From an uncultured bacterium (GTDB lineage Bacteria > Babelota > Babeliae > Babelales > RVW-14): a DNA stretch of 35,197 nt. Each line of letters begins with the position of its first letter. Position 1 is the first letter of the stretch. The DNA is taken from the NCBI GenBank assembly GCA_903825355.1, contig CAIKAH010000023.1, positions 1-35,197 on the forward strand. Reading direction: 5' to 3'. Position numbers and translations under genes: made by a program. The notes beneath the pieces were generated by a model. That model worked only from the letters and a program-made list of their open reading frames with translations. It was not told where the DNA came from and ran no database searches. Below, in pieces: positions 15,465 through 24,562 of the stretch.

Positions 15465-17240
15465 CTATATATGCGGAGTCGGTGTTTTTCGTGGCAGGCG
15501 ACATACAAACACTGCCCCTTTAGTATTATGAAGTAAGCAAATTGAGCCACCCAGCTGTTTGTATATTTGGTGTACAATTGCCAGGCCAAGCCCAAGATTT
15601 TTTTTGTTTGTTGATACGTAGGGTAGAAATAATGTCTCACGCAGCTGCTCTGGGATACCAGGACCGTCATCAGCGCAGGTCATAATTATCTCATCTGTTC
15701 TGGTGTCACTATTGAGTGTTATGGTGATATGCTGTGCGCCAGCACGAATACTGTTATCAAGTAAATTAACTAAAACAAGTTTAATTTTTGCGCTATCGGT
15801 GTACACCAGAGAGAGAGCTATCTCTTCATGCGCAGTGAAGACAATGGTAGCGTAGCTTGCTCGGTATAATTTAAGTACATCGTCAATAACATGCATTAAA
15901 TTGCATGCGGCAATCGACACGGGTGGTAACGAAGCAAACTGCACAAAATAGTGGATGAGTGTTTTAATAGTAGTTACCTGATCAATAATAGTATTGGTGC
16001 AGTCAAGGAAAAGTGGGTCATCCTGTAATTGTTTGCCAAATTTACGCTGAAGCCGTTCAGTCGCTAGCTGAATTGGTGTAAGGGGGTTCTTAATTTCATG
16101 TGCCACTTGTTTAGCAGCTTCTTGCCAGGTCTTCATTTTTTGTTCTTGCTCAATCCGCTGCTGTGCTTGCGTAAGTGCCTGCGTCATTTGGTTAAATGCT
16201 TCCGCTAGTCCGCGTAGATCACTTTGAGGCATGACTGGTACGGTGACATTTTTTTCACCATTTTGTAGACGTTTGGTGGCAGCAAGTAGTTGTGCCAATG
16301 GTTTGGTAATGCCCCGTGCCATATAAAAAGCTGCCCACAGCGATAAAAAGATAATGAGCAACACGAGTAGTGCAAACGAAAAAATATAAGAAAGCTGAAT
16401 TGAGCCACGGAGCTGCCGCAACATTTTGTAATCGTGATATGCGCCATCACAGGTAATAAGGGCATTACGAATGGCCGTAGGGTAGCGATGGATTAAAATC
16501 AGCCAGCCATGTGGTGTTTGCTTTGCCCAGTAGAGTGAGCCAAAAAAATCAAATGCTCCCCCTGCGCGATGTTGTTGTAGTAGCTGCAAAAAGCGGCTGC
16601 GTAAACTTTTGGTACTGCGGTCATTAAGCCTGCGAAAAATGCGCCAGGCTTTGACTTCATCATTGAGCCAAGAGCCGTATATATTTTTTGTTTTGTGAAG
16701 CGTGAACGGTTGTGTTTCTGCCCCGCTTTTCCACCCCTGCGGGGCGTCCTTCGACAGGCTCAGGATGAGCGGGGAACGGTTGTCGGTAGCTAACTTCTCT
16801 CCCGTCTGCGCAATGAGCGTACGCGCTTGTGCCGTATGCAAAACGTGTAATGTATTGGTGTCTGTAAAAACATTATCAAGCCGGACCTGGAACCAGCGAT
16901 CAATACTTTTAATGATCACCATGCCAGCCATGCCCATAATAAAGGCTGCAGGGATGACGGAAAAAAACATGAAACTGAGGACCAAATTACGGGTAAAAAT
17001 ACTACCAGCAACTCCGTTGCGACGTTCCATGAATAATTTGATCGAGTGGCGCACGATTAAGAATAGCAAAAGCCCCATAATGAGCATGTGCGTGTTGATA
17101 AGCAAAAACAGAAACACACGATTAATGCCACCGCCTATGAGGTGATGGTGTTTTTGTACTAAAAGCTCTGCCCATGAGGTAGCAGCAATAGCAGCAGTAC
17201 CGATAATAATCAAGATGAGGCGTTGTAGTGTTTTATTCAT
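15465..17240 (-). CDS. NtrY-like sensor histidine kinase carrying an in-frame repeat insertion
   Basis: 591 residues. Three N-terminal membrane spans (about 7-27, 43-63, 88-112), a periplasmic region (115-283), a fourth span (about 285-305), HAMP (about 307-355), then HisKA with the H box VAHEIKNPLTPIQLATERL (His381) and an ATPase domain with the N box NLLDNSIRAG, DDGPGIP and LGLGLAIV. The H box and the FSVIPAAFI segment are typical of NtrY. The PAS domain found between HAMP and HisKA in classical NtrY is absent. No NtrX-type regulator is in the window. Residues about 156-174 are encoded by a GC-rich palindromic element (separate entry). The gene begins 16 bases after the upstream unknown ORF, with no Shine-Dalgarno site. 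Confidence 0.9.
   Translation of the reverse strand: MNKTLQRLILIIIGTAAIAATSWAELLVQKHHHLIGGGINRVFLFLLINTHMLIMGLLLFLIVRHSIKLFMERRNGVAGSIFTRNLVLSFMFFSVIPAAFIMGMAGMVIIKSIDRWFQVRLDNVFTDTNTLHVLHTAQARTLIAQTGEKLATDNRSPLILSLSKDAPQGWKSGAETQPFTLHKTKNIYGSWLNDEVKAWRIFRRLNDRSTKSLRSRFLQLLQQHRAGGAFDFFGSLYWAKQTPHGWLILIHRYPTAIRNALITCDGAYHDYKMLRQLRGSIQLSYIFSFALLVLLIIFLSLWAAFYMARGITKPLAQLLAATKRLQNGEKNVTVPVMPQSDLRGLAEAFNQMTQALTQAQQRIEQEQKMKTWQEAAKQVAHEIKNPLTPIQLATERLQRKFGKQLQDDPLFLDCTNTIIDQVTTIKTLIHYFVQFASLPPVSIAACNLMHVIDDVLKLYRASYATIVFTAHEEIALSLVYTDSAKIKLVLVNLLDNSIRAGAQHITITLNSDTRTDEIIMTCADDGPGIPEQLRETLFLPYVSTNKKNLGLGLAIVHQIYKQLGGSICLLHNTKGAVFVCRLPRKTPTPHI
16721..16774. repeat. 54-bp GC-rich palindromic element inside the sensor kinase gene
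   Basis: The ends CCCCGCT (16721-16727) and AGCGGGG (16768-16774) are perfect inverted repeats. Inside lie a CCCC-tgc-GGGG hairpin and the core CCTTCGACAGGCTCAGGA, which I recognise as resembling a short repeat dispersed in many bacterial genomes. 38 of 54 bases are G or C, against an AT-rich background. The length is exactly 18 codons and the frame is kept (reads roughly SPLILSLSKDAPQGWKSGAE). Confidence 0.75.
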
Positions 17241-17256
17241 GCAATTTTTGTTGCCT

Positions 17257-18348
17257 TTAAGCAGTGTCTACGTCTGCCTCTGCGTCGACAGCAAGAGGTA
17301 TGCGTCCGTTAATTCGTTCTATGCTTGAGAGTATCTGAGTATACTCATCCAGAGATATTTGGCCACGATCAGTAAGTATTTTTGCATGGTCTTTGATGCG
17401 TGCAAGGTGATCGTGCATCTGTGCTTGTTGCTCAGGGTCTGGAAGAAGGTCTGTGCGTTCTATCTGTTCGATTAGGCCCATAAGTCGTTTGGCTATGCGG
17501 TCGGGCGCGAGTAGCCCAATCTGCTGTTGTGGAATCTTTTCGAGTAAGCAATTAAAGGCTTTTTCGAGTATGTCAGTAGCAGAAGATCTTCTTAGATCAA
17601 TGGCCGGGGCGATGACATTGTCAAAAAAGCGGGTGATGATGGCGTGTGGTAGTGTTGGAGCACGAAATTGATTTTCTAGTTGGACCAGTAGGCTCATTTT
17701 ATCTGTCTCGATTGCGGTAGCAAGCTCTGATTCAGCAAGTATGGTAGGCCATTTATAGCTTATAGCCGCGCTATAGACGTCGCCATTGTATTGATAAGCA
17801 ATATTGATATCAGTATTTTCCAGCGATTTTCTTCGATCTATATTGATAATAAGATTTTCTAGTGTTGTTTCTAATCTATCGCTTTTTATGAATGATACTG
17901 ATTGCACTAAAATAGTAATAGGTAAGGTACTTCTATTGCCGGCAATTAGTGAACATAAAAAATGTTGAATCATTTCTTCAGTGTCGTCACTAGCATTTAC
18001 CTCTATCCGTTTAAAATAGTGAAAAAGTGTTCGATCAACAGTTTCACCTGCTTCATTCGTTGGGAAAATAAATGCAGGATATTCTATGTCTGTGAAATTT
18101 TTAATGCGGACGGTTGCGTCCAGATGGTGTGATGGCACGACAATAAATGTTGTTTTAGCGCTGTCTATTTCAATGCGGGTGTCTTCCAGCTCATGTGCTC
18201 TTACCTGTACGTTTGATAAATTTTTTACTTGTTGGTCTACATTAACTAATTGAAACATTCCCAGATAAGGGAGCCTGATTGAAGGTTGATTAGATATGCT
18301 TAAATTGCCATAAACTGGCTGGAGTATTGCTTTAAAAGGGTCAATCAT
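17257..18348 (-). CDS. Unknown protein, in frame with the upstream caspase-like ORF
   Basis: 363 residues if started at ATG 18348, which has AGGGG eight bases ahead. No signal peptide and no family recognised. The N-terminal part (1-200) looks beta-rich (for example SIRLPYLGMFQLVNV, TTFIVVPSHHLDATVRI); the C-terminal part (210-350) is helical, with short stretches like coiled coil. It shares the reading frame of the upstream ORF, and only one amber codon (18391-18393) separates them; the 14 codons between (FFQCLHGFHTGATF) are open. It may therefore be the C-terminal half of a single 719-residue protein, or a separate cytosolic protein. The operon continues into the sensor kinase. Confidence 0.65.
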   Translation of the reverse strand: MIDPFKAILQPVYGNLSISNQPSIRLPYLGMFQLVNVDQQVKNLSNVQVRAHELEDTRIEIDSAKTTFIVVPSHHLDATVRIKNFTDIEYPAFIFPTNEAGETVDRTLFHYFKRIEVNASDDTEEMIQHFLCSLIAGNRSTLPITILVQSVSFIKSDRLETTLENLIINIDRRKSLENTDINIAYQYNGDVYSAAISYKWPTILAESELATAIETDKMSLLVQLENQFRAPTLPHAIITRFFDNVIAPAIDLRRSSATDILEKAFNCLLEKIPQQQIGLLAPDRIAKRLMGLIEQIERTDLLPDPEQQAQMHDHLARIKDHAKILTDRGQISLDEYTQILSSIERINGRIPLAVDAEADVDTA

Positions 18349-18390
18349 GAAGGTAGCCCCTGTGTGAAAACCATGTAAGCATTGAAAAAA

Positions 18391-19416
18391 CTATGAAAAT
18401 GATAATTTTCCTGTGGTATGCCAACCGAGGCGATTAGTAAATGCGATATTGTTTGGCATGATCCACACAGAAGTATCGTTTATGCCTTGGCTAGCTACAA
18501 TAAATGACGTGTCTATTTCGTGCAAAAGGTTATTTATAAATTGCTGGTTAGTGCCTCCGCCAAAGCAGGTAGTGTACGCCAGAAAAGATGCTTGAATATC
18601 ATCGTCTGTTTTTCCATTTAAAAAACTCATCAATTGATAAAATTCCATAAAATTGAGTCCAGCGATTTGTGCCGTTCCCGGCAAAAGAGTTAATGTGGCA
18701 TCCTTTTTTCTTGTAGCAGCCACCCCATGGCCGGCGAAGTAGATGTTCCAGCGCAGAGAGGGAGCATCAGCTTTTTTGATAAACATGTCCTTTAGAGCAT
18801 CTATGCATGGCAGTGATGTTTTTCCGGTAGCAGAAGAAAGGACAAGGGGCCAATCTTTGGGCAAGACTTGGTTTAGATGTGCTGTGCTAAATCCGCAGAT
18901 ACTGAGTGCATCCGCACCGGATCTTGCATCCCTGGCAATTCTACGGAGGTAGGCATCTGGTAACAGAAGCATTAAATGAGCATTTTTGTGCTTGAAAAAA
19001 TGCCATCCCGATTGAAGAAGCCCTACCATGCCATTTTTTTGAGCATGACTGTTCATGAGAAAGTTTCTTACAATATGTGTAGAGGTAATAATAGGGGCTG
19101 CGGTTTCAACAATGCCTAAGGCAAGGTGCGTGCTCAAAAAACCCATATGGTCTACCTCTTCTTGTAATGGATCCAAGAGTAGAATGAGATCACGGTACTC
19201 AGTAGGGGCTGGAAATCTTGTCGGGGTGCTGTGAGCTGCTTCTGGCGAAGGGATAATATCTGACATATCCTCACTTGAGGCAGAGCCTACTGTTTCGGGG
19301 CTAGAATCATCAATGCGGATTTTAGGTTCCATGGCGTTTAATGTGCCCAAGAGCACTGCAACGACGAGCCCCATAGCAAACCAGTATCTGATTTGTATTT
19401 TTTTGAGCGATAACAT
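18391..19416 (-). CDS. Secreted caspase/clostripain-like cysteine protease
   Basis: 341 residues from ATG 19416, which follows GGGGG by eight bases; Met at 19422 and GTG at 19431 are alternatives. A basic start (MLSLKKIQIRYW) and hydrophobic segment form a signal peptide or anchor, then a Ser/Pro-rich linker (to about residue 65). The domain beyond carries NIYFAGHG with His230 and AYTTCFGGG with Cys284, the His-Cys dyad order and spacing of caspase-fold peptidases (clan CD: C14, C11). The substrate is unknown; secretion suggests action outside the cytosol (inference). It ends in an in-frame TAG before a further open frame. Similarity is by motif only, so a non-proteolytic relative is possible. 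Confidence 0.65.
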   Translation of the reverse strand: MLSLKKIQIRYWFAMGLVVAVLLGTLNAMEPKIRIDDSSPETVGSASSEDMSDIIPSPEAAHSTPTRFPAPTEYRDLILLLDPLQEEVDHMGFLSTHLALGIVETAAPIITSTHIVRNFLMNSHAQKNGMVGLLQSGWHFFKHKNAHLMLLLPDAYLRRIARDARSGADALSICGFSTAHLNQVLPKDWPLVLSSATGKTSLPCIDALKDMFIKKADAPSLRWNIYFAGHGVAATRKKDATLTLLPGTAQIAGLNFMEFYQLMSFLNGKTDDDIQASFLAYTTCFGGGTNQQFINNLLHEIDTSFIVASQGINDTSVWIMPNNIAFTNRLGWHTTGKLSFS

Positions 19417-19635
19417 AGCCATAACCCCCACATAAACCCCTGCTTAAAATAACCTATTTGAAATATAAATAATAAGCATTGCCCGAGTCAAGGATATTTA
19501 TTATTTCAATTTGATTATTTTGATTATCTAATCACGTGTTTGGCGCTATTTCGAGGGGGGCTTTTGCAATCATTTTTGTAAGCTGCTAGAGTTATTGAGC
19601 TTAATTACATTTAATCCTGTGGGAGGGGTTTTCTT

Positions 19636-21741
19636 ATGGTATTTATCAGGGCTATGCTCTTGATGGTTTGTGTATCATCTAGCTATCTTGGACATGTAGC
19701 GGCAGTCGATCAAGCACGCGCAGTTGACGCGGCATACAAACTTGTTGCTGATATGTTTCCAGAAAGCAAACAGATGGCAACTGCTCAAGAACAAGTAGCA
19801 TTGCTTGCAACCTTAGCTAATGACAAATCAGTCTTCTCATTGTTTCAAGATGTTTCGTATGCTCATGATGAAGCGTGTGATGTTCGCCTTGGGTCATTAG
19901 TTATGCAATTGAAGTGGGGCTTTGCTGCGTCAGGTGATATCTTGTCGCCACTACCTACCATGCAATTACAGGTTAAATCTAATGCTTACGATGGTAAGGC
20001 AGCAACACTTGAAGGATTAGGCTTATTGCTTGCCCAGAAAGGGGTAGTTGCAAAAGGAATGCAGCATGAAGCGGTTGCAAGTACTATAGCAGCCTTGAGT
20101 AAAAATCCATTGTGTCTGGTTGCGTTAAAGGTAGCGTTACTGTTTAAAGACCATAGTCATGACAAAGCATTTCTTCATAGTGAAATGGCAAACTTACTTA
20201 TGCGGCTCAGTCTTACTAAACTCCCAGCATCGCTAAGTAATATCGAAAAAATTTCAGCCTTGCTTCCAGAAGCACTACACAATCGCCTTGTTACATTTGC
20301 ACCTGAGCTGCTTGATTCTATGGATGTTTGCTGGGCGGCAATGACGCATAATGCAGATAATCCAATTGCTGATTTATACACTATTGAAATCATTGAGGTT
20401 AAAAATAGCAAAGCTGCTGAAGCTATGAAAAAAGTTATTGGCTCTTATGTTGGCTCATCATTAATAGCTGATATGAAACATGAGCTAGCTGCTAAGGGGT
20501 TTATTCTCCTTGATGCCGCTACGTTTCATGGTGCCAAAAAAGATGATCCTCGCATATTTACTGTTACTACTTGTTCATCATCAGGATTGGCTCGGTTGCC
20601 AGCTGCAGTTGTTACTGCTCTTGATGCAGCGAGTATCCATACGGTTGTTACGGCAGCTGCCCCAGATGCTCATTACTTTGCTTTTAAAACATTGACCTTG
20701 TCCCCTGCAGATACAGCACAGGCATTTGTAGTAGTGCTTATGAATGGTGCTCGCCGCCTTCTACATGATCGTCAAGCATACTTTGCTTCTCATCCAGTGG
20801 CAGTAGCAGCGCATAAAAAGCAAGAAGAAGCTGCGCGTATGCAGCGTGCTCAGGTAGCACAATTTTTAGCGACTGAAGATGGCAAGCGTTCGAGTAAGCG
20901 CTTAGATGATCGTATAATCACAAGGCTTGAAAAAACCCCGCTATCACAACAAAATGCTACAGCAGGTGCTGGAAAAAATTCTGCGGCATTGTTGGCGACA
21001 TTACAGCAACAAGCTAAGGCATTTCGTGCTGCTGGTCAACCAGTGCCCGAAAATATTACCACCGCTATCAATGAGTTGGTAATGAATACGGCAGCAACCA
21101 CGGATAACCAAGCTGCGCATAATGCTTATTTTGCGCAATGTGCTGCAGCTGTTGCTCTTAAGTATGAAGAGGAAGCAGCCTTAATATTGGATGCACTTGC
21201 TCATGCTGAGTGGAAATACCAGCACCAAGAGTGTGCTCGTATAGCAGACCCTTATGTGCTTGCTGCAAAAATGGGTGAACTCGAGCTTAAGCACCTTGCT
21301 GCACGTACTTATGCGGCGTGGCTTGAGCAGGAAGCTGCTCGCTTTACCACTATTAGTAAGCAGTTGCAAAAACTAACTAATTATCGTTACCAACACAAAA
21401 TTGGTGTGCTCAATAGTACACAAGAAGAAGAGTTGGCAGAAATGGCACAGCTTGAGATACAAGTTGGTCATCTACTGAGTTGCCATACACCAGCAACATT
21501 TGTTGAGTCATTACGACGAGCCCCTACTTCGTTTGATTTTGTTAAACAAGAGCTTTTTTCAAACCATGTGGCGTACAAAGCATTGCAAGATGATCTACTC
21601 AATCAGTTAACGCTCATCATGCAGCGCTCGCCGCACCTACAAGAACACCTTGATATTTATCGTTATGCAATTGAACTGTTCATGCCAACACTGCTTCCTA
21701 TGTTTGACCGTCTCGTTGCCAATCATCAAGCAGTACTTTAA
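19636..21741 (+). CDS. Large secreted helical protein, unknown
   Basis: 701 residues. GGGAGGGG lies eight bases before ATG 19636. A signal peptide (MVFIRAMLLMVCVSSSYLGH, cleavage likely after VAA near 23) precedes a long, mostly helical chain. Residues about 385-430 and 500-620 are rich in Ala, Glu, Gln and Lys (KKQEEAARMQRAQVAQFL), suggesting coiled coils. No membrane span follows the leader. No family is recognised. It is followed after 25 bases by another secreted helical protein, so the two are probably made together. The reverse complement of its promoter region serves the caspase-like gene. Confidence 0.75.
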   Translation: MVFIRAMLLMVCVSSSYLGHVAAVDQARAVDAAYKLVADMFPESKQMATAQEQVALLATLANDKSVFSLFQDVSYAHDEACDVRLGSLVMQLKWGFAASGDILSPLPTMQLQVKSNAYDGKAATLEGLGLLLAQKGVVAKGMQHEAVASTIAALSKNPLCLVALKVALLFKDHSHDKAFLHSEMANLLMRLSLTKLPASLSNIEKISALLPEALHNRLVTFAPELLDSMDVCWAAMTHNADNPIADLYTIEIIEVKNSKAAEAMKKVIGSYVGSSLIADMKHELAAKGFILLDAATFHGAKKDDPRIFTVTTCSSSGLARLPAAVVTALDAASIHTVVTAAAPDAHYFAFKTLTLSPADTAQAFVVVLMNGARRLLHDRQAYFASHPVAVAAHKKQEEAARMQRAQVAQFLATEDGKRSSKRLDDRIITRLEKTPLSQQNATAGAGKNSAALLATLQQQAKAFRAAGQPVPENITTAINELVMNTAATTDNQAAHNAYFAQCAAAVALKYEEEAALILDALAHAEWKYQHQECARIADPYVLAAKMGELELKHLAARTYAAWLEQEAARFTTISKQLQKLTNYRYQHKIGVLNSTQEEELAEMAQLEIQVGHLLSCHTPATFVESLRRAPTSFDFVKQELFSNHVAYKALQDDLLNQLTLIMQRSPHLQEHLDIYRYAIELFMPTLLPMFDRLVANHQAVL

Positions 21742-21766
21742 GTAAACGGCTAACGAGGCTATAAAC

Positions 21767-23356
21767 ATGACCAGCCGATTGCTAACCATATTTTGCACCT
21801 TGGCAAGCACATCCTGCATCAGCGCTACTGCACCCCTGCAAGAACAAATAGCTGATGTAGCTTTTTTAGGCGGTGTCGAGCAAAAACACCAAGACGTACA
21901 ACGGGTAAAACTACAAGACGTACAACGGGATTTTAGCACCGGTATACAACTATGCTTCGACCCATTTTTGCTCGAGCCCCCTAAAAAAGTGGTTCTTGAT
22001 AATATTAAGCGGATGTGGGCTACATTGGTTTATAAAACAGAAGCCCGCATGACAGCTAATGCTTATCAAGAGGCCATGGTTATGATCGCGTTGATGGAGC
22101 AATTTGTTGCTGCCATGAAGCAGTTGTATCAAAAAATACAGCTCTTTGCGATTGGTAAAGATCAATCTCCATATGCCCTTGTCCAGAGAGGGCTTACGCT
22201 CAATCAGCAACAAGATGTGATGCTGACTGCTCTTCAATCTCTAGCGGAAATGATTAATGCTCGTCTTAAAATGCCGCAGTCAGCATCATTAGTTATTGAT
22301 AATACATTGATTAGCAGATTGGTATTGAGTAGTTGCAAGCAGCCATCATCAGGCTGGCGGCTCTGGCTAGTTGGTAAAGAGCAGGAAATGGCAAGTAAGC
22401 TTGTTTCGATCGACCTTTGTGCACACTACGACTTTATTGCACAAGCTTACTACACCTGCCTGCATGACTATCACAAGCTGTTTGCTTGTGCCGATGGAGC
22501 TACTCCTGAAGCAGCAAAAAAGAAGCTAGAGTCCTTGGCTCAGTCATTCAGAAAGACATTGGCGCATATTGCCATTACTACTGATAGTGTTGAAAATGCT
22601 GAGATCAAACAGGTACTTGATTACATTACCGGTCATCTAGAAAAAATCTTGGCTGAGCTAGAAACCTGTTGTTCATTTGCCGAGCAGCCTATGTTGGTTG
22701 AGCTTTTTGCATTGCATTGTGCGATTGTTGGGTCGCCAGGCTTTATGGTAGTACAACATAAAGAATCAAAGCTGGCTGAAAGCTATGCACGGCTTGCGGG
22801 AATATTTTTTAAAAAGCAGCCCACCAATGTGCTCTTTATTGCGGAGTTACATACGGTGATGCAACGCATAAAGTTCTTATCGAATACTAAAAAGCCACAT
22901 GAACCAGTAGGCCTGAAGGATTGTATTATTAAATTTATTCAAGCATTGAGCGCACTGATTCTTGGCACCAGCAAAGAGCCTATGCTTGATACACTCGATC
23001 AGATGCTTGTCGTTATGCATGCTGCAACTGAGTGGCATGGTAATGAACGCAAACAAGCTTCTACCTTGATGGAATGGCTATTACCAGCAAGTGTTCGCAG
23101 TCACCCAGCCATAAAAAACGTGTTGCTGAATAACAATATTATTACGCACGTGGCTGCGTTGGGTATTGTTCCTGCGGGGTATAAGCTTGCTGAGATGTTT
23201 TTTGGCAAAAGAGAGCAGCCTGCTGATCAGCAGATTAAAGAGTTATTGCAGCTGGCAAAAGATAACCCGGCTGCGTACGCTGATTTGCTTAACCAGAATC
23301 CTGCTATTCGCGAGCGGCTGGCGCAACATTTTGTGCCGGTGCCAGCCGCTGCGTAA
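21767..23356 (+). CDS. Secreted helical protein, unknown
   Basis: 529 residues. GAGG lies eight bases before ATG. A signal peptide (MTSRLLTIFCTLASTSCISA) is followed by a helical chain with regular Leu/Ala heptads; a short hydrophobic segment near 470-485 (ITHVAALGIVPAGYKLAEMF) could touch a membrane. Near residues 40-54 the motif QDVQR occurs twice, encoded by a tandem 17-base repeat (acaagacgtacaacggg, about 21890-21930). No family is recognised. It forms an operon with the 701-residue gene, and its stop abuts the stop of the convergent gene at 23357. Confidence 0.75.
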   Translation: MTSRLLTIFCTLASTSCISATAPLQEQIADVAFLGGVEQKHQDVQRVKLQDVQRDFSTGIQLCFDPFLLEPPKKVVLDNIKRMWATLVYKTEARMTANAYQEAMVMIALMEQFVAAMKQLYQKIQLFAIGKDQSPYALVQRGLTLNQQQDVMLTALQSLAEMINARLKMPQSASLVIDNTLISRLVLSSCKQPSSGWRLWLVGKEQEMASKLVSIDLCAHYDFIAQAYYTCLHDYHKLFACADGATPEAAKKKLESLAQSFRKTLAHIAITTDSVENAEIKQVLDYITGHLEKILAELETCCSFAEQPMLVELFALHCAIVGSPGFMVVQHKESKLAESYARLAGIFFKKQPTNVLFIAELHTVMQRIKFLSNTKKPHEPVGLKDCIIKFIQALSALILGTSKEPMLDTLDQMLVVMHAATEWHGNERKQASTLMEWLLPASVRSHPAIKNVLLNNNIITHVAALGIVPAGYKLAEMFFGKREQPADQQIKELLQLAKDNPAAYADLLNQNPAIRERLAQHFVPVPAAA

Positions 23357-24355
23357 TTATTTTTTCAGCTTAGCTGTTGTTGTATCCGTAGTAGCACAAG
23401 TTGCAAACATAGACGCAAGGCCGTCAGCAGTGTCTTTTACTGATGCGCTAGCTGTATTATTATCTTCACATAGCAATGCAAGTAGTGTGTATGCTCGTGT
23501 ATTGCCGTATATTGGCTTAAAGTAAGCAAGCTCTGCTTCTGTCAGTGGTTCATCAGATAAAATATTTAATTGTGCTGGTGCTACAGGAAGGATGGTTTCT
23601 TTAAATGCTATTTCGCCTGCTCCTAGTATGGTGTTTAAGCTTGAGCGAATACCCAAAGGAGTGCCGGGTATGTCATCAATCATGCTTATGTAAAATATTA
23701 ATTTTGCTATCATAATAGGGCTGATCTTATAAGATGGCGTACCTTTTTGTGCAAGCCGGTATTTCTTACCATAGCGTAGTAATATTTTTATTTTTTGTTT
23801 ACTAGACTCTTCATGCGCCTCGCTAGTTGCTTGGTAAAACTGTAAGACGGCAAATTGTAGCGGAGATAGCAGTGTACCAATATAAAATGGGTACTCCTCA
23901 ACTGATTGTATCAGAGGGCTATTGATATGCTTTGTCAGCTCTTTATCATCTTGACTAGCTAAAAAACTAGCTAGATCATCGCCTGTTCCACATCCTTTGA
24001 TAAGGGTAATAAATTGGGTGCAATCAAATTTTTTGAAACTAAGAGGGCCTATTTTAGCATGCAATCTTTCATGTCTGGTTGCATGACCATTGCTCAACGC
24101 TCCGCGCATCTTGAACGCTCCATCGCTCTTGCCGGTTGCTGCTGAATCATCTATGCAGAAAAATCCTGGAGCAACCATATTAATGCTGAGAGCTGCTCTT
24201 GTCACCATGTCTCTGCTTGATAGAGGATCTATTATGATGCGTGTAGTCACATCTCGGCCCATTGCTGGTTCCAGATATGGATCACTTGCAAATAATGATT
24301 CCGAAAATGCACTACCGGTGAGCAGTAAAAATATAGAAAAAATACTTTTATTCAT
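23357..24355 (-). CDS. Secreted protein, unknown
   Basis: 332 residues with a signal peptide (MNKSIFSIFLLLTGSAFS, likely cleaved before the Asp near 25). GAGG precedes ATG at 24355 by about ten bases. The mature part is mixed alpha/beta with a Cys-containing stretch (FKKFDCTQFITLIKGCGTGD near 108) and a Thr/Ala-rich C-terminus. No motifs of a known enzyme are evident. Its TTA (stop, complement) begins at the base after the plus-strand TAA, so the convergent genes have zero spacing and no terminator between them. Confidence 0.72.
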   Translation of the reverse strand: MNKSIFSIFLLLTGSAFSESLFASDPYLEPAMGRDVTTRIIIDPLSSRDMVTRAALSINMVAPGFFCIDDSAATGKSDGAFKMRGALSNGHATRHERLHAKIGPLSFKKFDCTQFITLIKGCGTGDDLASFLASQDDKELTKHINSPLIQSVEEYPFYIGTLLSPLQFAVLQFYQATSEAHEESSKQKIKILLRYGKKYRLAQKGTPSYKISPIMIAKLIFYISMIDDIPGTPLGIRSSLNTILGAGEIAFKETILPVAPAQLNILSDEPLTEAELAYFKPIYGNTRAYTLLALLCEDNNTASASVKDTADGLASMFATCATTDTTTAKLKK

Positions 24356-24562
24356 AATAAATTACCTCTTTTTTGAAGGCTGTGTTCTATAACTTATATC
24401 AGTCTAGCCTGATCACGATAAAGTTCAAATTGAAAATAAATTATGCGTTTTATCATAAAAATAGACGTTTTTACCCAAGAGAAGACTAGGTAGCCTTTGC
24501 TAAACGCGAATGATATACTGAGGCCACTATTTTGAAAGAATGGTTTTTACAGGGGTTAAAAA

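Noticed and set aside
21890..21930. Two tandem 17-base repeats, considered as a CRISPR-like start
   Set aside because: Only two copies, no spacers of CRISPR size, and it lies in a coding frame (QDVQR twice).
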